Source of the DNA: Entomomonas moraniae
GTDB lineage: Bacteria; Pseudomonadota; Gammaproteobacteria; Pseudomonadales; Pseudomonadaceae
Assembly: GCF_003991975.1 (NCBI RefSeq)
Contig: NZ_CP029822.1
Coordinates: 744,001-808,000, forward strand
Reading direction: 5' to 3'
DNA: 64,000 nucleotides
Shown: positions 34,891 to 45,005 of the stretch, piece after piece
How positions within the stretch are numbered: the stretch's first letter is position 1
How the letters are laid out: the number at the start of each line of letters is the position of its first letter
Program-made: the position numbers and the translations under genes
Notes under the pieces: model-generated
Database searches by the model: none
Seen by the model: the letters and a program-made list of their open reading frames with translations, nothing else
What the model was told of the DNA's origin: nothing

Positions 34891-35595
34891 ATGGGCGTAT
34901 GGGGCAAATTAATTACAGCTTTGCGTGGTGGTATGCATGAGGCTGGAGAGGCCGTTATTGATACTCAAGCACTACGCATTCTTGATCAAGAAATCCGAGA
35001 TGCTGATCAAGAGCTCAGAAAATCAAAAGAAGCATTGGCTGAGATTATGGCTAAGCAAAAGCTAGCAGAAGATAAAGTTAAAAAGACACAGGCTAAAGTT
35101 GATGAGTATGAAGGTTATGCGTTAAAAGCATTAGAGGCCAATGATGAAAAACTGGCAAGAGATGTAGCAGAAAAAATTGCAAATTTAGAAGTAACTCTTG
35201 ATGCTGAACGTGAGTCTGAAGCTGCTTTCACGAAAAGTGCAGCGGATTTACGTAAGGCCGTCAGTCAGTCAGAGGCTAACATTAAACGTCTTAAGCAACA
35301 AGTTGATACTGTTAAGGCAACTGAAAGCGTGCAAAAAGCACAGGCTACTGTAGCTAGCCGTTATTCTGGTTCACAAACTAAAATGCATACTGCACTAGAG
35401 TCATTGGAGCGCATCAAGAAAAGACAAGCAGAGTATGGTGCCCGTATGGAAGCAGCTGTTGAGGTTGAAGCGATGGAGAGTGATGACATGCTTGATGTTA
35501 AATTGCGAGAAGCAGGCTTTTTAGCCAAAGAAGGCAGTGCAGATAATGTTTTAGATCGATTGAAAAAGAAACAACAAGACAAGTCATCTTCTTGA
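34891..35595 (+). CDS. PspA/IM30 family protein (YjfJ-like)
   Basis: 234 residues, almost entirely helical coiled coil after a short N-terminal amphipathic stretch (MGVWGKLITALRGGMHEAGEAVID), as in PspA/Vipp1, the bacterial ESCRT-III homologues that form membrane-bound rods and rings. The QALRILDQEIRDADQELRKSKEALAEIMAKQK part is typical. There is no pspF, pspB or pspC nearby; its partners here are DUF2170, SPFH proteins and a large ATPase. GGGGGAG precedes the ATG. Confidence 0.88.
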   Translation: MGVWGKLITALRGGMHEAGEAVIDTQALRILDQEIRDADQELRKSKEALAEIMAKQKLAEDKVKKTQAKVDEYEGYALKALEANDEKLARDVAEKIANLEVTLDAERESEAAFTKSAADLRKAVSQSEANIKRLKQQVDTVKATESVQKAQATVASRYSGSQTKMHTALESLERIKKRQAEYGARMEAAVEVEAMESDDMLDVKLREAGFLAKEGSADNVLDRLKKKQQDKSSS

Positions 35596-35702
35596 TTTTA
35601 AAGGAAAATTAATAAGGTCGCTGATTGCTTGTAATAATAATGTAATACGTGACTTTATTTTGTATATAATGATTGCATTATGAGTGAGGGATTAAAAAAA
35701 GA

Positions 35703-36365
35703 ATGGGGCTTTTTTTTACTATAATCGCATCTTTTCCTACGATTGTTTATACATTTTTTGTCTTTGTTGCCATTATCTTTTGGATAGTAGCTACCTTAGG
35801 GTTGTTAGATATCGACGTGTTAGATTTTGGTGATATGTCCTCAGCCGGCGACCATATAGACTTTCATGGTGATACGGGCTGGTTTGCTGGTTTCTTAATG
35901 AAATTTGGTTTAGATCTTGTTCCATTAACTATCGTTTTAACTATATTTTTCATTATTGGTTGGATGATTTGTTATTTTATTCAACTGTTGGTTTTAGATT
36001 TTCTTCCGCTCGGTATTTTGCGTATTCCTGTTGGCTTATTGGTTTTGGTTGTCTCAGTATTTCCAAGTGCCTATTTGACTGGATGGGTTTGTAAACCATT
36101 ACGTAAAGTGTTTAAAAAATTAAACGAAGAACAAAATGCAATTTCTGGGAGTTCATTAATAGGGCAAACGGCTATTGTTCGCTCTGGAAAAGTGACCTCT
36201 ACTTTTGGCGAAGCAATTTATGATGATAAAGGGGCTGGGTTTAATTTACGTATTCGTGCTGATGAGTCCTTAGGTTTAAAGAGAAATGATCGTGTAGTGA
36301 TGATCGAATACCTAGAGGATGGAGCTTACAATGTTGTAAGTGAGGATGAGTTTAAGGGAATCTAA
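35703..36365 (+). CDS. YqiJ-like membrane protein with C-terminal NfeD-type OB domain
   Basis: 220 residues with three to four membrane helices in the first 135 residues, then an OB-like domain: GSSLIGQTAIVRSGKVTSTFGEAIYDDKGAGFNLRIRADESLGLKRNDRVVMIEY. E. coli YqiJ has this layout and sits next to the flotillin yqiK; NfeD/flotillin pairs are known to act together. GAGGG lies about 12 bases before the ATG. The next gene starts 14 bases after its stop codon. Confidence 0.78.
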   Translation: MGLFFTIIASFPTIVYTFFVFVAIIFWIVATLGLLDIDVLDFGDMSSAGDHIDFHGDTGWFAGFLMKFGLDLVPLTIVLTIFFIIGWMICYFIQLLVLDFLPLGILRIPVGLLVLVVSVFPSAYLTGWVCKPLRKVFKKLNEEQNAISGSSLIGQTAIVRSGKVTSTFGEAIYDDKGAGFNLRIRADESLGLKRNDRVVMIEYLEDGAYNVVSEDEFKGI

Positions 36366-36379
36366 TAGGGAGAGGATGC

Positions 36380-37129
36380 TTGACAATTCTTATTGTGATA
36401 CTAGCTGTTATCATCTTATGCATAGTGGGTACAATTTTATTTTTTAAATTTTGCTATACCGTATTGCCTCCTAATGTAGCGCTGATAGTGAACGGGAAAA
36501 AAGTTTATTTTAGTAACGCAGTCACAATGCCCTCTGATAAAAAATTATTAATACCATTAGAACCTACCCAGATTAGAATGAGTTATATAGGTGCTCAAGG
36601 TATTTTATGCAAAGAACAGTTATTACTTGATATATCCATTATGTATCAAATATGTGTTGGCTTAGATGAGGATGCTATATTAAAAGCAGCCGCAAAAGTA
36701 GGGGCGGAAAATTTAGGGAATAAAGAGAAGGTTACTACCGCTGTTGATAATGTATTAACGAATACATTAAAAATGATAGTCGCTGAATTACCTTATGATG
36801 TGGTTGATAAAGATAGAGGTAAGTTAAGGAAGCAGTTGATGTCCTCGTTACACGATAAACTTTATGGCTATCATCTAGATTACCTTGATATTGAACAAAT
36901 TAAGCTGACTTCGTTAGAAAGTTTAGCACAGCAAGACGAAGCCCTGTTTAAGCAGCAAGAATTAATCAGAGAGGACTGGGACAAGTATCAACGGCAACAA
37001 CTAGAAAATCGCTTAAAGTTAGTGACTAATCGTCAACTAGAACTATCAACTAAAATTAAAGCACTCATCGCCGATTATCAACGCGTGATTAGACAAAAAA
37101 TTAATGTATTTATTAATAAAACATATTAA
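36380..37129 (+). CDS. Short SPFH/band-7 protein (flotillin-like, without the long coiled coil)
   Basis: 249 residues starting at a TTG codon, with GGGAGAGG just upstream; an overlapping ATG is out of frame. The protein has one N-terminal membrane helix (residues 2-25) and an SPFH domain clearly related to the neighbouring flotillin (PPNVALIVNGKKVYF..., ILKAAAKVGAENL, LYGYHLDYLDIEQI). It then has only about 60 charged residues in place of the long EA-rich coiled coil. It looks like a diverged paralogue that may cap or regulate the flotillin scaffold, or a decaying copy; the frame is intact. Confidence 0.7.
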   Translation: MTILIVILAVIILCIVGTILFFKFCYTVLPPNVALIVNGKKVYFSNAVTMPSDKKLLIPLEPTQIRMSYIGAQGILCKEQLLLDISIMYQICVGLDEDAILKAAAKVGAENLGNKEKVTTAVDNVLTNTLKMIVAELPYDVVDKDRGKLRKQLMSSLHDKLYGYHLDYLDIEQIKLTSLESLAQQDEALFKQQELIREDWDKYQRQQLENRLKLVTNRQLELSTKIKALIADYQRVIRQKINVFINKTY

Positions 37130-37251
37130 AGAAAGAAAAAGTCGCTTTAGAGCGTAGGGGGATTTACTTTAAAGGAATAACTAAAGGAAGTTACTTTTAG
37201 GTGATTATAGTGTTTCAATGTTTTTAATTATGGAGTAGGAGAGTCAACATA

Positions 37252-39429
37252 ATGTTTTCATCGATTTTAACTATCGTAGGCGTAGTAGCAGCTGCTGTTG
37301 TAGCGCTGATTATACTCGTTGTGCTTATTGTAAAGTCTTTTTATATTAAAGTTCCCCAAGGCACAGCGCTGATTGTTAATACCTTGTCATCGATTCCTAA
37401 AGTCAGTTTTACAGGGGCTCTTGTTTACCCTGTGATTTATAAAAAGGAATTTATGAAAATTTCTTTAATTACTTTAGAAATAGATCGTCGTGGTTCAGAA
37501 GGATTAATTTGCCGCGATAATATTCGAGCAGATATTACTGTAGCCTTTTATTTAAAAGTAAATGCAACTCAAGATGATGTACTTAAAGTGGCTAAATCAG
37601 TTGGTGCTGATCGCGCATCAGATCACGCGGCAGTTGCTACACTATTTAACGCTAAATTCTCTGAAGCACTAAAAACAGCGGGTAAAAAATTTGATTTCGA
37701 AGAATTATTTTCGGACCGTAAACGTTTTCGTGACTCGATTATTGAAGCTATTGGTGATGATTTAAATGGTTATTCTTTAGAAGATGCTGCAATTGACTAT
37801 TTGGATCAAACACCTATAGAACATCTTAAAAATACCAATATTATGGATGCTGAAGGTATTCGTAAAATTGTAGAAAGAACATCAACAGAAATTGTTAAAA
37901 CCAATGAACTTGATCGTGATAAAGATTTAGCTATCACCAAGAAAAATGTTGAAACACAAGAGGCAACACTGGCGTTAGAACGCCAAAGAGCCGATGCTGA
38001 AAACAGACAAAAACGTGAAGTTGAGACAACTAAAGCACGTGAAGAAGCTGAAACTAAGAAAGTTCAAGCAGAAGAGTTAGCGAAGTCTGAAATTGCAAGA
38101 AAGCAAGCAGAACAAGAAATTGGTAAGGCTGAGATTAATACACAGCGTGAGTTAGATGTTACAGAGCTTAATAAAAAGCGTGTATTAGTAGAGCAAGAAG
38201 AAGGTGTTACACAAGCACAGCAAGAAGCCATTGTTAAGCGTGAACGTGAAGTTGAGCTACAACGCATCGATAAAGAAAAAGCATTAGAAGCAGAGCGTAC
38301 AGCGATTGCTAATATTATTCGTGATCGTGTAGCAGTCGAGCGTACTGTAGCGAAAGAAGAAGAGGCTATCAAAGAAGTACGTGCTGTTTCTGAGGCCGAT
38401 CGTGCTAAACAAGTTAGTGTCCTTGAAGCACAAGCAGAGGCTGAACGTGACTTAGTGCGCCAAGTTAAACAAGCAGAGGCCGATGCTGAAACCTCTAAGC
38501 ATAAGTCTATTGAAATTAATAATATGGCACAAGCTGAGTTAGAAGCAGCTGCTAAAAAAGCAGAGTCTCAAAAACGCTTGGCAGAAGGTGTTCAAGCTGA
38601 GCGTGCTGCACCTGGTTTAGCTGATGCACGTGTACGTGAAGTACAAGCTGCTGTACGTGAAAAAGAAGGCTTGATTGAGGCTAAACTAACTGCTGAAAGA
38701 GGCATTGCAGAAGCTAAAGCAGTGGAAGAAAAAGGCTTGGCAGAAGCGAAAATTATTGAATTTAAAGCAGATGCTAATCAGAAACAAGGTTTGGCAGAAG
38801 CAAAAGTACAAATGGAGCTTATGCTATCAACAGCTAAAGGTAAAGAAGAGCAAGGTCTGGCTGATGCTCGTATTACCGAAGCCACAGCCGTTGCAAAAGA
38901 GAAAGAAGGCCTCGTAGATGCTAAGGTTATGGAAGAAAAACTAAGTGCCCAAGCTCGTGGAGAAGATCAATTGGGTACTGTTAAAGCTAAGGTTAACCGT
39001 GAAGTGGGTGATGCTGATGCTGAAGTGTTGTTAAAACGTATGCGTGCAGAAGCCACAGGGCTTGCTGAGAAATTTACAGCGATTAATGCGCTGTCTGATA
39101 ATGCACGTGCTCATGAAGAGTTCCGTCTACAAATTGATAAAGCCTTTGAACAATCATTGGCTGCTATCGCTGCGAATAAAGACATCGCGAAAGAGCAAGC
39201 AGAAGTATTGGCTGCTGGCTTGGCAAAAACCAAAATTGACGTGGTGGGTGGCGAAGGTGAATTCTTTGAGAAATTCTCTAAAGCCTTGGCTGTTGGGAAA
39301 TCATTGGATGGTTTCGTCAATAGTAGCTCTGTAGCTCAAGGTGCAATACAACAAATATTGTCAGCAACATCTGATCGTATTGCAAGTAAGGCAGAGACTA
39401 AAAAAGCACCGCAGGTAGATGGTGAGTAG
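37252..39429 (+). CDS. Flotillin family protein (YqiK-like)
   Basis: 725 residues: N-terminal membrane helix (about 5-28), SPFH/band-7 domain to about residue 200 (VPQGTALIVNTLSS, GLICRDNIRADITVAFYLKVN), then a very long Ala/Glu/Lys/Arg-rich coiled coil with recurring GLAEAK-EEKGLAEAK and REREVELQR patterns to about 600, and a globular tail ending VDGE. Flotillins form large membrane rings or cages. It lies 122 bases after the short SPFH gene, with GGAGAG before the ATG. Confidence 0.88.
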   Translation: MFSSILTIVGVVAAAVVALIILVVLIVKSFYIKVPQGTALIVNTLSSIPKVSFTGALVYPVIYKKEFMKISLITLEIDRRGSEGLICRDNIRADITVAFYLKVNATQDDVLKVAKSVGADRASDHAAVATLFNAKFSEALKTAGKKFDFEELFSDRKRFRDSIIEAIGDDLNGYSLEDAAIDYLDQTPIEHLKNTNIMDAEGIRKIVERTSTEIVKTNELDRDKDLAITKKNVETQEATLALERQRADAENRQKREVETTKAREEAETKKVQAEELAKSEIARKQAEQEIGKAEINTQRELDVTELNKKRVLVEQEEGVTQAQQEAIVKREREVELQRIDKEKALEAERTAIANIIRDRVAVERTVAKEEEAIKEVRAVSEADRAKQVSVLEAQAEAERDLVRQVKQAEADAETSKHKSIEINNMAQAELEAAAKKAESQKRLAEGVQAERAAPGLADARVREVQAAVREKEGLIEAKLTAERGIAEAKAVEEKGLAEAKIIEFKADANQKQGLAEAKVQMELMLSTAKGKEEQGLADARITEATAVAKEKEGLVDAKVMEEKLSAQARGEDQLGTVKAKVNREVGDADAEVLLKRMRAEATGLAEKFTAINALSDNARAHEEFRLQIDKAFEQSLAAIAANKDIAKEQAEVLAAGLAKTKIDVVGGEGEFFEKFSKALAVGKSLDGFVNSSSVAQGAIQQILSATSDRIASKAETKKAPQVDGE

Positions 39430-39445
39430 TAGGATTTTAATCCTA
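39430..39445 (+). terminator. Small hairpin directly after the flotillin gene
   Basis: TAGGAT / ATCCTA 6-bp arms with a 4-base loop, starting at the stop codon; no T-run. A second hairpin, AAGGCG (39508-39513) with CGCCTT (39522-39527), lies just before the ATPase gene. Either could reduce read-through into the giant gene and so set the flotillin-to-ATPase ratio. Confidence 0.4.
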
Positions 39446-39548
39446 AGGAAGGGAACATTTTTTACACAATTTTGGCTGATTAATGAAATAGTCATTGAGA
39501 AATAATAAAGGCGGCTTTGGTCGCCTTGTTAATTAAGCGGAGTTATGA

Positions 39549-42500
39549 ATGGCTGATTCCCAAGCGGTAGCACAAGAGCAAGAACTACTAGATAAAGCAG
39601 TTGCGGAAGGGGGAGCTTATGAGGTGCTTAATAAGCGTCTCCATGAGCAAGGACAGCAATTAAGCAAGCAAGTAGAGATCATCAATCAACAGCGTTTAGA
39701 TGAGTTTAAGCGCAGCGACATGCAAGTGATTGGTCGAATTCGTATTCGTACTGAAAATAATAGTGTTGCACGCGATATTGTACGTGTCGGTGATTGGCTT
39801 TTATTTGGCTATAATGTTTTTTTAGGGTTGAAAAAAGAAACTCATGTTGAGGATGTTTTCTCTCTTCATAAACTCATTGCGATTGATGATGGTTTTGATG
39901 TTGAGCATATTCCTTTAGAGGGAACTTTTTTAAGTGATCCAAGCTTCGTAAGGGATTTTTCAGAGTTATACGCTTATTATAAAGATGCTAAATTATTACA
40001 GTTAGCCCATAATAATGGCCGCTTGTTGGCTAGTTTCCAAATGGGCGATAAGGTTAGCGATATAAGGGTATTTCGTTGGTCTCTCTCAGCCGACCAGAAA
40101 GAAGTCAGTTATATTGATAACCGTGGTGATCGTGATATTGCTTTACCGGCTCCTTATGATTTTGAGTGGCAGAAAACTAATCGTGAAATGCGTGTCAATG
40201 GTAAGTACCCTCATATTAATATTCTTGATACCGTTTTTGTTGAGACCATCGGTGGTGATTTAACTGTCAAAGTTGAGAATAATACCAGCACAGGGTTAGG
40301 AATTTATAGTGAACCGGTTATCGATAAGACACAATCTGTTGATGATGGACAAATTGAATACGCAAAACTAGGTAGCTTAATTCTATTAAAAATATTGCCT
40401 TATCGTGAAGAAGCATGGCGTTACTTTGTTTACAATACGATAAATCAAACAGTGGAGCGCATTGATGAGATAGGATTATCGTGCGTACAATTGCCAGAAG
40501 ACCACGGTATTATTTTCCCTGGTGGTTATTATCTCCAAAACGGTGAGTATAAAAAATTTGATTTATCCATGAGCGGTATGCGCTTTAAACGCTCAGCAAA
40601 ATCTCCTAATGGCGAAGATGTTCTGTATATATTCTATGAGCCTAGCGAAGGTCGTAGTGTGTTGTTTACCTACAATATGATTGAGCGTCGTTTACAAAAT
40701 CCTATAGTGGGTCATGGTTATGCGCGTTTTGATGATGGAAAAATGGTCATATTTGCCAATGAAGGAGAAGAGCCTATTCGCGTTCATCCTATGCAAGTAT
40801 GGCAAACGCCTTATATGTCGGAAGAGTATGTGGCAAGTCAGCCTGCCAGTAATACCTTTTGGGGACGTATAGGGAACCCCGAGCTGGTTAGAGGGATTTC
40901 AGACCTCTATAGTTTAGGGCGTGATATTAATAATAAATCAGTCTCTGTTAATCACTATAATTTAATTCGTGAGAATATTCGTAAGTTATTGGATACTTAC
41001 AACTGGTTAAGTGACAGCCATTGTGGTGATGTTGTTCAATCTGTTCGTGAGATCGCTGCAACCAGTGATGCAGTACTTGATGAGTATGAAAAAGTTGAAA
41101 GTATACGTCGCCAATCTGCAGAAGCCTTAACTCAAGCAGAGCAGCAACAAAAAACGCTTATTACCTCGTTACGTCCTGACAGTTGGGAGACTATCCAGGA
41201 ATATGTTGATGGACTCCAAGGTATTAGCAAACAATTAGGTCATTTATTAACGATTCGTGAAAATCGTTACATGAACGTGACTAAAGTTGATGAATTAGAG
41301 TCACAGTTAAAAGAAGCTCAACTGAAAATTGCCGAAGCCACAGGCAACTTTCTCTCAACACCTGAAGCACTTGAACCATTTTCTGAGCAATTAAAGGTTT
41401 TAGATGCACAAGTTCAAGAAGTAAAAACAGGTATTCAGCTAGAAGAACCTTTACAAGGTTTGAAAGACTTAGGTGATAGCTTAGATACAATATCGCAGCT
41501 GATGAGCTCATTAAAAATTGATGATGCCAACCAGCGAACACTCATTGTTGAAGCGATATCAAGCATTTATGGTCGTTTGAATCAAACTAAAGCTAGGGCA
41601 GAGCAACGCCGTAAATCATTACGTGGTCAAGAGTCTGTTGCTCAGTTCGGTGCACAGTTTACGTTATTCTCACAATCGATTACCAATGCACTTTCGTTGG
41701 CGACAGACCCTGAGCGTTGTGATGACCAACTATCGCGTTTATTAGTGCAATTAGAAGAGTTAGAAAGTCAGTTCAGTGACAGTGAAGAGTTTTTAACTGA
41801 TATTCTTTCTAAACGAGAAGAACTGTTAGAAACATTTGAATCCCATAAACAGTCATTACTTGATGAAAGACAGCGTAAAGCACAGTCATTGCAGGATGCA
41901 GCATTACGTATTTTAGAAAGTATGAAGCGCCGCACAGAGCGTCTTACAACACAAGAAGAGCTTAATGCTTTCTTTGCAGGCGACCCACTGGCATTAAAGC
42001 TGCGTGAGTTATCAGAAAAGCTAAGAGAACTAAAAGACAGCGTTCGTGCTGATGATTTAGATGCGCGTTTAAAATCAACAAAAGATCAAGCTGTTCGTAG
42101 TCTACGTGATAAGTCAGAAATTTTTGAAGCTGGTGGCAATGTTATTAAATTAGGGCCACGCCATCGCTTTAGTGTTAATACTCAAGAGCTTGACTTAACT
42201 ATTATGCCACGAGGTGAGCAGCTTTATACTCACTTAACAGGAACTGATTATTTTGAGTCATTAGGTAAAACAGAACTCGATGACTTAAAAGATTACTGGC
42301 AATATAACAGCGAGTCAGAATCACCAAACTTATACCGTGGGGAGTATTTAGCTGGCCTTATTTTACACGCGGCGGAAAATAATGAAAATGGTCTGACAAT
42401 AGATTTGCTTGAGCAACAACTTAAAGATCCAGTGTTACTAGAAAAAACAGTCAGAGACTTTGCCGCGCCGCGTTATCGAGATGGTTATGAACGCGGTATT

Positions 42501-45005
42501 CATGACCATGATGCGGTATTATTATTAACTAAACTAATTCCTTTACACCGTAGTGTTGGTTTATTACGCTATCCGCCTTTAGCGCGTGGTTTTGCGGTTT
42601 TATTCTGGGGGCGTTGGAAGGATAATATTGAGGCTGAAAAGTGGCCTGAGCGCGCTAATAATGCCATGAATATGGCTCAGTTATTTGGCAGTCAGCAAGC
42701 ACTTAAAGAATTACAAGTAGAAATTTCACAGGCGATGTCTGGCTATTTAGAGGTACATCACTTACCAATTGATGCACAAACACGATCAATGGCCGCAGAG
42801 TATTTAGTCAATGTGTTAACGGCAGGTGTTAATGTTGACTTTGCATTTACTCGTTATGCTAAGCAATTGATGGAGTCGCTTAAAAAGCGCTTAGAAAATG
42901 CGCAAATGTGGCTTGGTTTCCAACAGTCACTCAGTAATTTACAAGGTAGAACATTAGCCCGCTGGGAATTGGCAACAGGCTGGTTTACAGCATTATGCAA
43001 TGCCAATGATAATGAAGTAGTGATTGAAACCGATGATGATCTTGGTGCATTAAAAAATTATATTCCAGAAGCTGTTGCCTTAAGTTTATTGGATGAAAGC
43101 GTCTTATGGCGTTTTACAGAAATGGATTTACGCTTTAGTGTTGAAGGTTTGATGGGCGAGCACGATCGAATTAAAGACACTAAAATGATTTTAGGTATTG
43201 ATGATTTTTATGATCGTTATGCGTATCAGCAACAGGTGTTTGTTCCTGCTTATCAGCGTTATCAAATGTTACGCCAGGAAGTGATTGTTCGTGAGCGTAA
43301 TGCGTTACGACTTGAAGAGTTTAAACCAAAACCACTGAGTTCATTTGTTCGTAACCGTTTAATCAATGATGTTTATCTAGGCATTATTGGTGATAATTTA
43401 GCCAAGCAAATGGGAACGGTTGGTGAGAATAAACGGACTGATTTAATGGGGCTTCTAATGCTTATTTCTCCTCCTGGTTATGGTAAAACTACCTTGATGG
43501 AGTATGTAGCGAATCGTTTAGGGCTTATCTTTATGAAAATTAATGGGCCAGCGATAGGTCACCAAGTGACCTCTGTTGATCCAGCACAAGCGCCAAATGC
43601 CACAGCTCGCCAAGAGCTAGAAAAACTCAACTTAGCCTTAGAAATGGGTAATAATGTGATGTTGTATGTGGATGACATTCAACATACTAATCCTGAGTTT
43701 TTACAAAAATTCATTTCTCTGTGTGACGGTACGCGTCGTATTGAAGGGGTTTGGAAAGGTCAAACCAAAACGTATGATATGCGTGGCAAGAAGTTCTGTG
43801 TGGTAATGGCAGGTAACCCTTATACGGAGTCAGGTGATGTCTTTAAAATCCCAGATATGTTAGCTAACCGTGCGGATATTTATAACTTAGGTGATGTGTT
43901 AGGCGGTATGGAAGATGTATTCCGTTTAAGTTATATCGAGAACTGCTTAACTTCAAACCCTGTATTATCACCTTTAGCGACACGTGACATGGCCGATCTT
44001 TATCGTTTTGTTGATAAAGCCGATGGTAAACCTTTCTCAAGTAATGAGCTTAGCTATGATTATAGTGCAGCAGAAGTTAATGAGATTGTGTCGACATTAC
44101 AGCACTTAATGCGTGCTCGTGATTTAGTCTATAAAGTTAACTTACAATATATCTCCAGCGCCGCACAAGCTGATAAATACCGTGTTGAACCACCCTTTAA
44201 GTTACAGGGTAGTTACCGTAACATGAATAAGTTAGCTGAAAAAATTACAGCAGTGATGAATGATCAAGAGTTAATGCAATTGTTAGAAGATCATTATCAA
44301 GGTGAGGCACAATTACTTACAACAGGTGCTGAAGAAAACCTATTAAAGTTAGCTGAGCTTCGTGGCAATATGACTGAGCAACAGCAGGAGCGTTGGGAGC
44401 AAATTAAACGTGACTTCTTGCGTAATAAAACCATGGGGGGAGATGAAAGCATTGGTAACCGTGTAGTTGCACAATTACTTGACTTATCTGAAGGGGTTAA
44501 GTCTATTGCTACTCGGCCTGAACCGCAGACACCGTGGGAACAGCTAACAGGGCAATTTGCTGAAATGATTGTTGCATTGAAACAACAACCTGAACCAGCA
44601 CCATGGGATAAGTTGTTTAAGGAGTTTGGTCGTCTTACTCAGGTTATGGATAAGCAACCAGAGCCTGCTCCATGGGATAAAGTTATTGAGCCGTTATCTC
44701 ATATTAGTGAGGCTTTACAAGATAAACCAGAAACAAATATTCAAGTGGTCAATCAGCCTGTGCCAGGGTTAGATGGTGTGTTGACAGCATTAGCTGAAAC
44801 GCTAGAGTATACATTCATGCCGATGTTAAAAACCATGGATAAAAAACTGGATTTAGACTTGCGTAATCATCAGCGTATGCAAGATATTATCACAGAGCTT
44901 AAACTCCTCGGTCAGCATGTGGGTATGCATCCAAAGCAGATGATTGAGACAACAGTAAAAGCGGGTACAAATATTCAGAGTAATTATAAAGAAGATGCTA
45001 ATTAA
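39549..45005 (+). CDS. Giant AAA-type ATPase (annotated in relatives as DNA repair ATPase)
   Basis: An 1818-residue cytoplasmic protein. Residues 1-430: a beta-rich region with repeated YDFEWQK, GDWLLFGYN and GHGYARFDDG-like strands, possibly a propeller. Residues about 490-860: coiled coils. Residues about 880-1270: a helical region. Residues about 1300-1500: a P-loop domain with Walker A PPGYGKTT near 1308-1315, Walker B MLYVDD near 1370 and a sensor-like VVMAGNPYTESGD. The C-terminus has three PEPxPW repeats (about 1656-1730) and an amphipathic tail. I see no DNA-binding domain; the DNA repair label is inherited. GGAG precedes the ATG. Gene context points to membrane stress or remodelling. 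Confidence 0.82.
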   Translation: MADSQAVAQEQELLDKAVAEGGAYEVLNKRLHEQGQQLSKQVEIINQQRLDEFKRSDMQVIGRIRIRTENNSVARDIVRVGDWLLFGYNVFLGLKKETHVEDVFSLHKLIAIDDGFDVEHIPLEGTFLSDPSFVRDFSELYAYYKDAKLLQLAHNNGRLLASFQMGDKVSDIRVFRWSLSADQKEVSYIDNRGDRDIALPAPYDFEWQKTNREMRVNGKYPHINILDTVFVETIGGDLTVKVENNTSTGLGIYSEPVIDKTQSVDDGQIEYAKLGSLILLKILPYREEAWRYFVYNTINQTVERIDEIGLSCVQLPEDHGIIFPGGYYLQNGEYKKFDLSMSGMRFKRSAKSPNGEDVLYIFYEPSEGRSVLFTYNMIERRLQNPIVGHGYARFDDGKMVIFANEGEEPIRVHPMQVWQTPYMSEEYVASQPASNTFWGRIGNPELVRGISDLYSLGRDINNKSVSVNHYNLIRENIRKLLDTYNWLSDSHCGDVVQSVREIAATSDAVLDEYEKVESIRRQSAEALTQAEQQQKTLITSLRPDSWETIQEYVDGLQGISKQLGHLLTIRENRYMNVTKVDELESQLKEAQLKIAEATGNFLSTPEALEPFSEQLKVLDAQVQEVKTGIQLEEPLQGLKDLGDSLDTISQLMSSLKIDDANQRTLIVEAISSIYGRLNQTKARAEQRRKSLRGQESVAQFGAQFTLFSQSITNALSLATDPERCDDQLSRLLVQLEELESQFSDSEEFLTDILSKREELLETFESHKQSLLDERQRKAQSLQDAALRILESMKRRTERLTTQEELNAFFAGDPLALKLRELSEKLRELKDSVRADDLDARLKSTKDQAVRSLRDKSEIFEAGGNVIKLGPRHRFSVNTQELDLTIMPRGEQLYTHLTGTDYFESLGKTELDDLKDYWQYNSESESPNLYRGEYLAGLILHAAENNENGLTIDLLEQQLKDPVLLEKTVRDFAAPRYRDGYERGIHDHDAVLLLTKLIPLHRSVGLLRYPPLARGFAVLFWGRWKDNIEAEKWPERANNAMNMAQLFGSQQALKELQVEISQAMSGYLEVHHLPIDAQTRSMAAEYLVNVLTAGVNVDFAFTRYAKQLMESLKKRLENAQMWLGFQQSLSNLQGRTLARWELATGWFTALCNANDNEVVIETDDDLGALKNYIPEAVALSLLDESVLWRFTEMDLRFSVEGLMGEHDRIKDTKMILGIDDFYDRYAYQQQVFVPAYQRYQMLRQEVIVRERNALRLEEFKPKPLSSFVRNRLINDVYLGIIGDNLAKQMGTVGENKRTDLMGLLMLISPPGYGKTTLMEYVANRLGLIFMKINGPAIGHQVTSVDPAQAPNATARQELEKLNLALEMGNNVMLYVDDIQHTNPEFLQKFISLCDGTRRIEGVWKGQTKTYDMRGKKFCVVMAGNPYTESGDVFKIPDMLANRADIYNLGDVLGGMEDVFRLSYIENCLTSNPVLSPLATRDMADLYRFVDKADGKPFSSNELSYDYSAAEVNEIVSTLQHLMRARDLVYKVNLQYISSAAQADKYRVEPPFKLQGSYRNMNKLAEKITAVMNDQELMQLLEDHYQGEAQLLTTGAEENLLKLAELRGNMTEQQQERWEQIKRDFLRNKTMGGDESIGNRVVAQLLDLSEGVKSIATRPEPQTPWEQLTGQFAEMIVALKQQPEPAPWDKLFKEFGRLTQVMDKQPEPAPWDKVIEPLSHISEALQDKPETNIQVVNQPVPGLDGVLTALAETLEYTFMPMLKTMDKKLDLDLRNHQRMQDIITELKLLGQHVGMHPKQMIETTVKAGTNIQSNYKEDAN

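Noticed and set aside
34891-35595. Classical phage-shock operon (pspABC/pspF)
   Set aside because: Only the PspA-like protein is present; the neighbours are DUF2170, SPFH and ATPase genes, which fit the YjfJ-type context instead.
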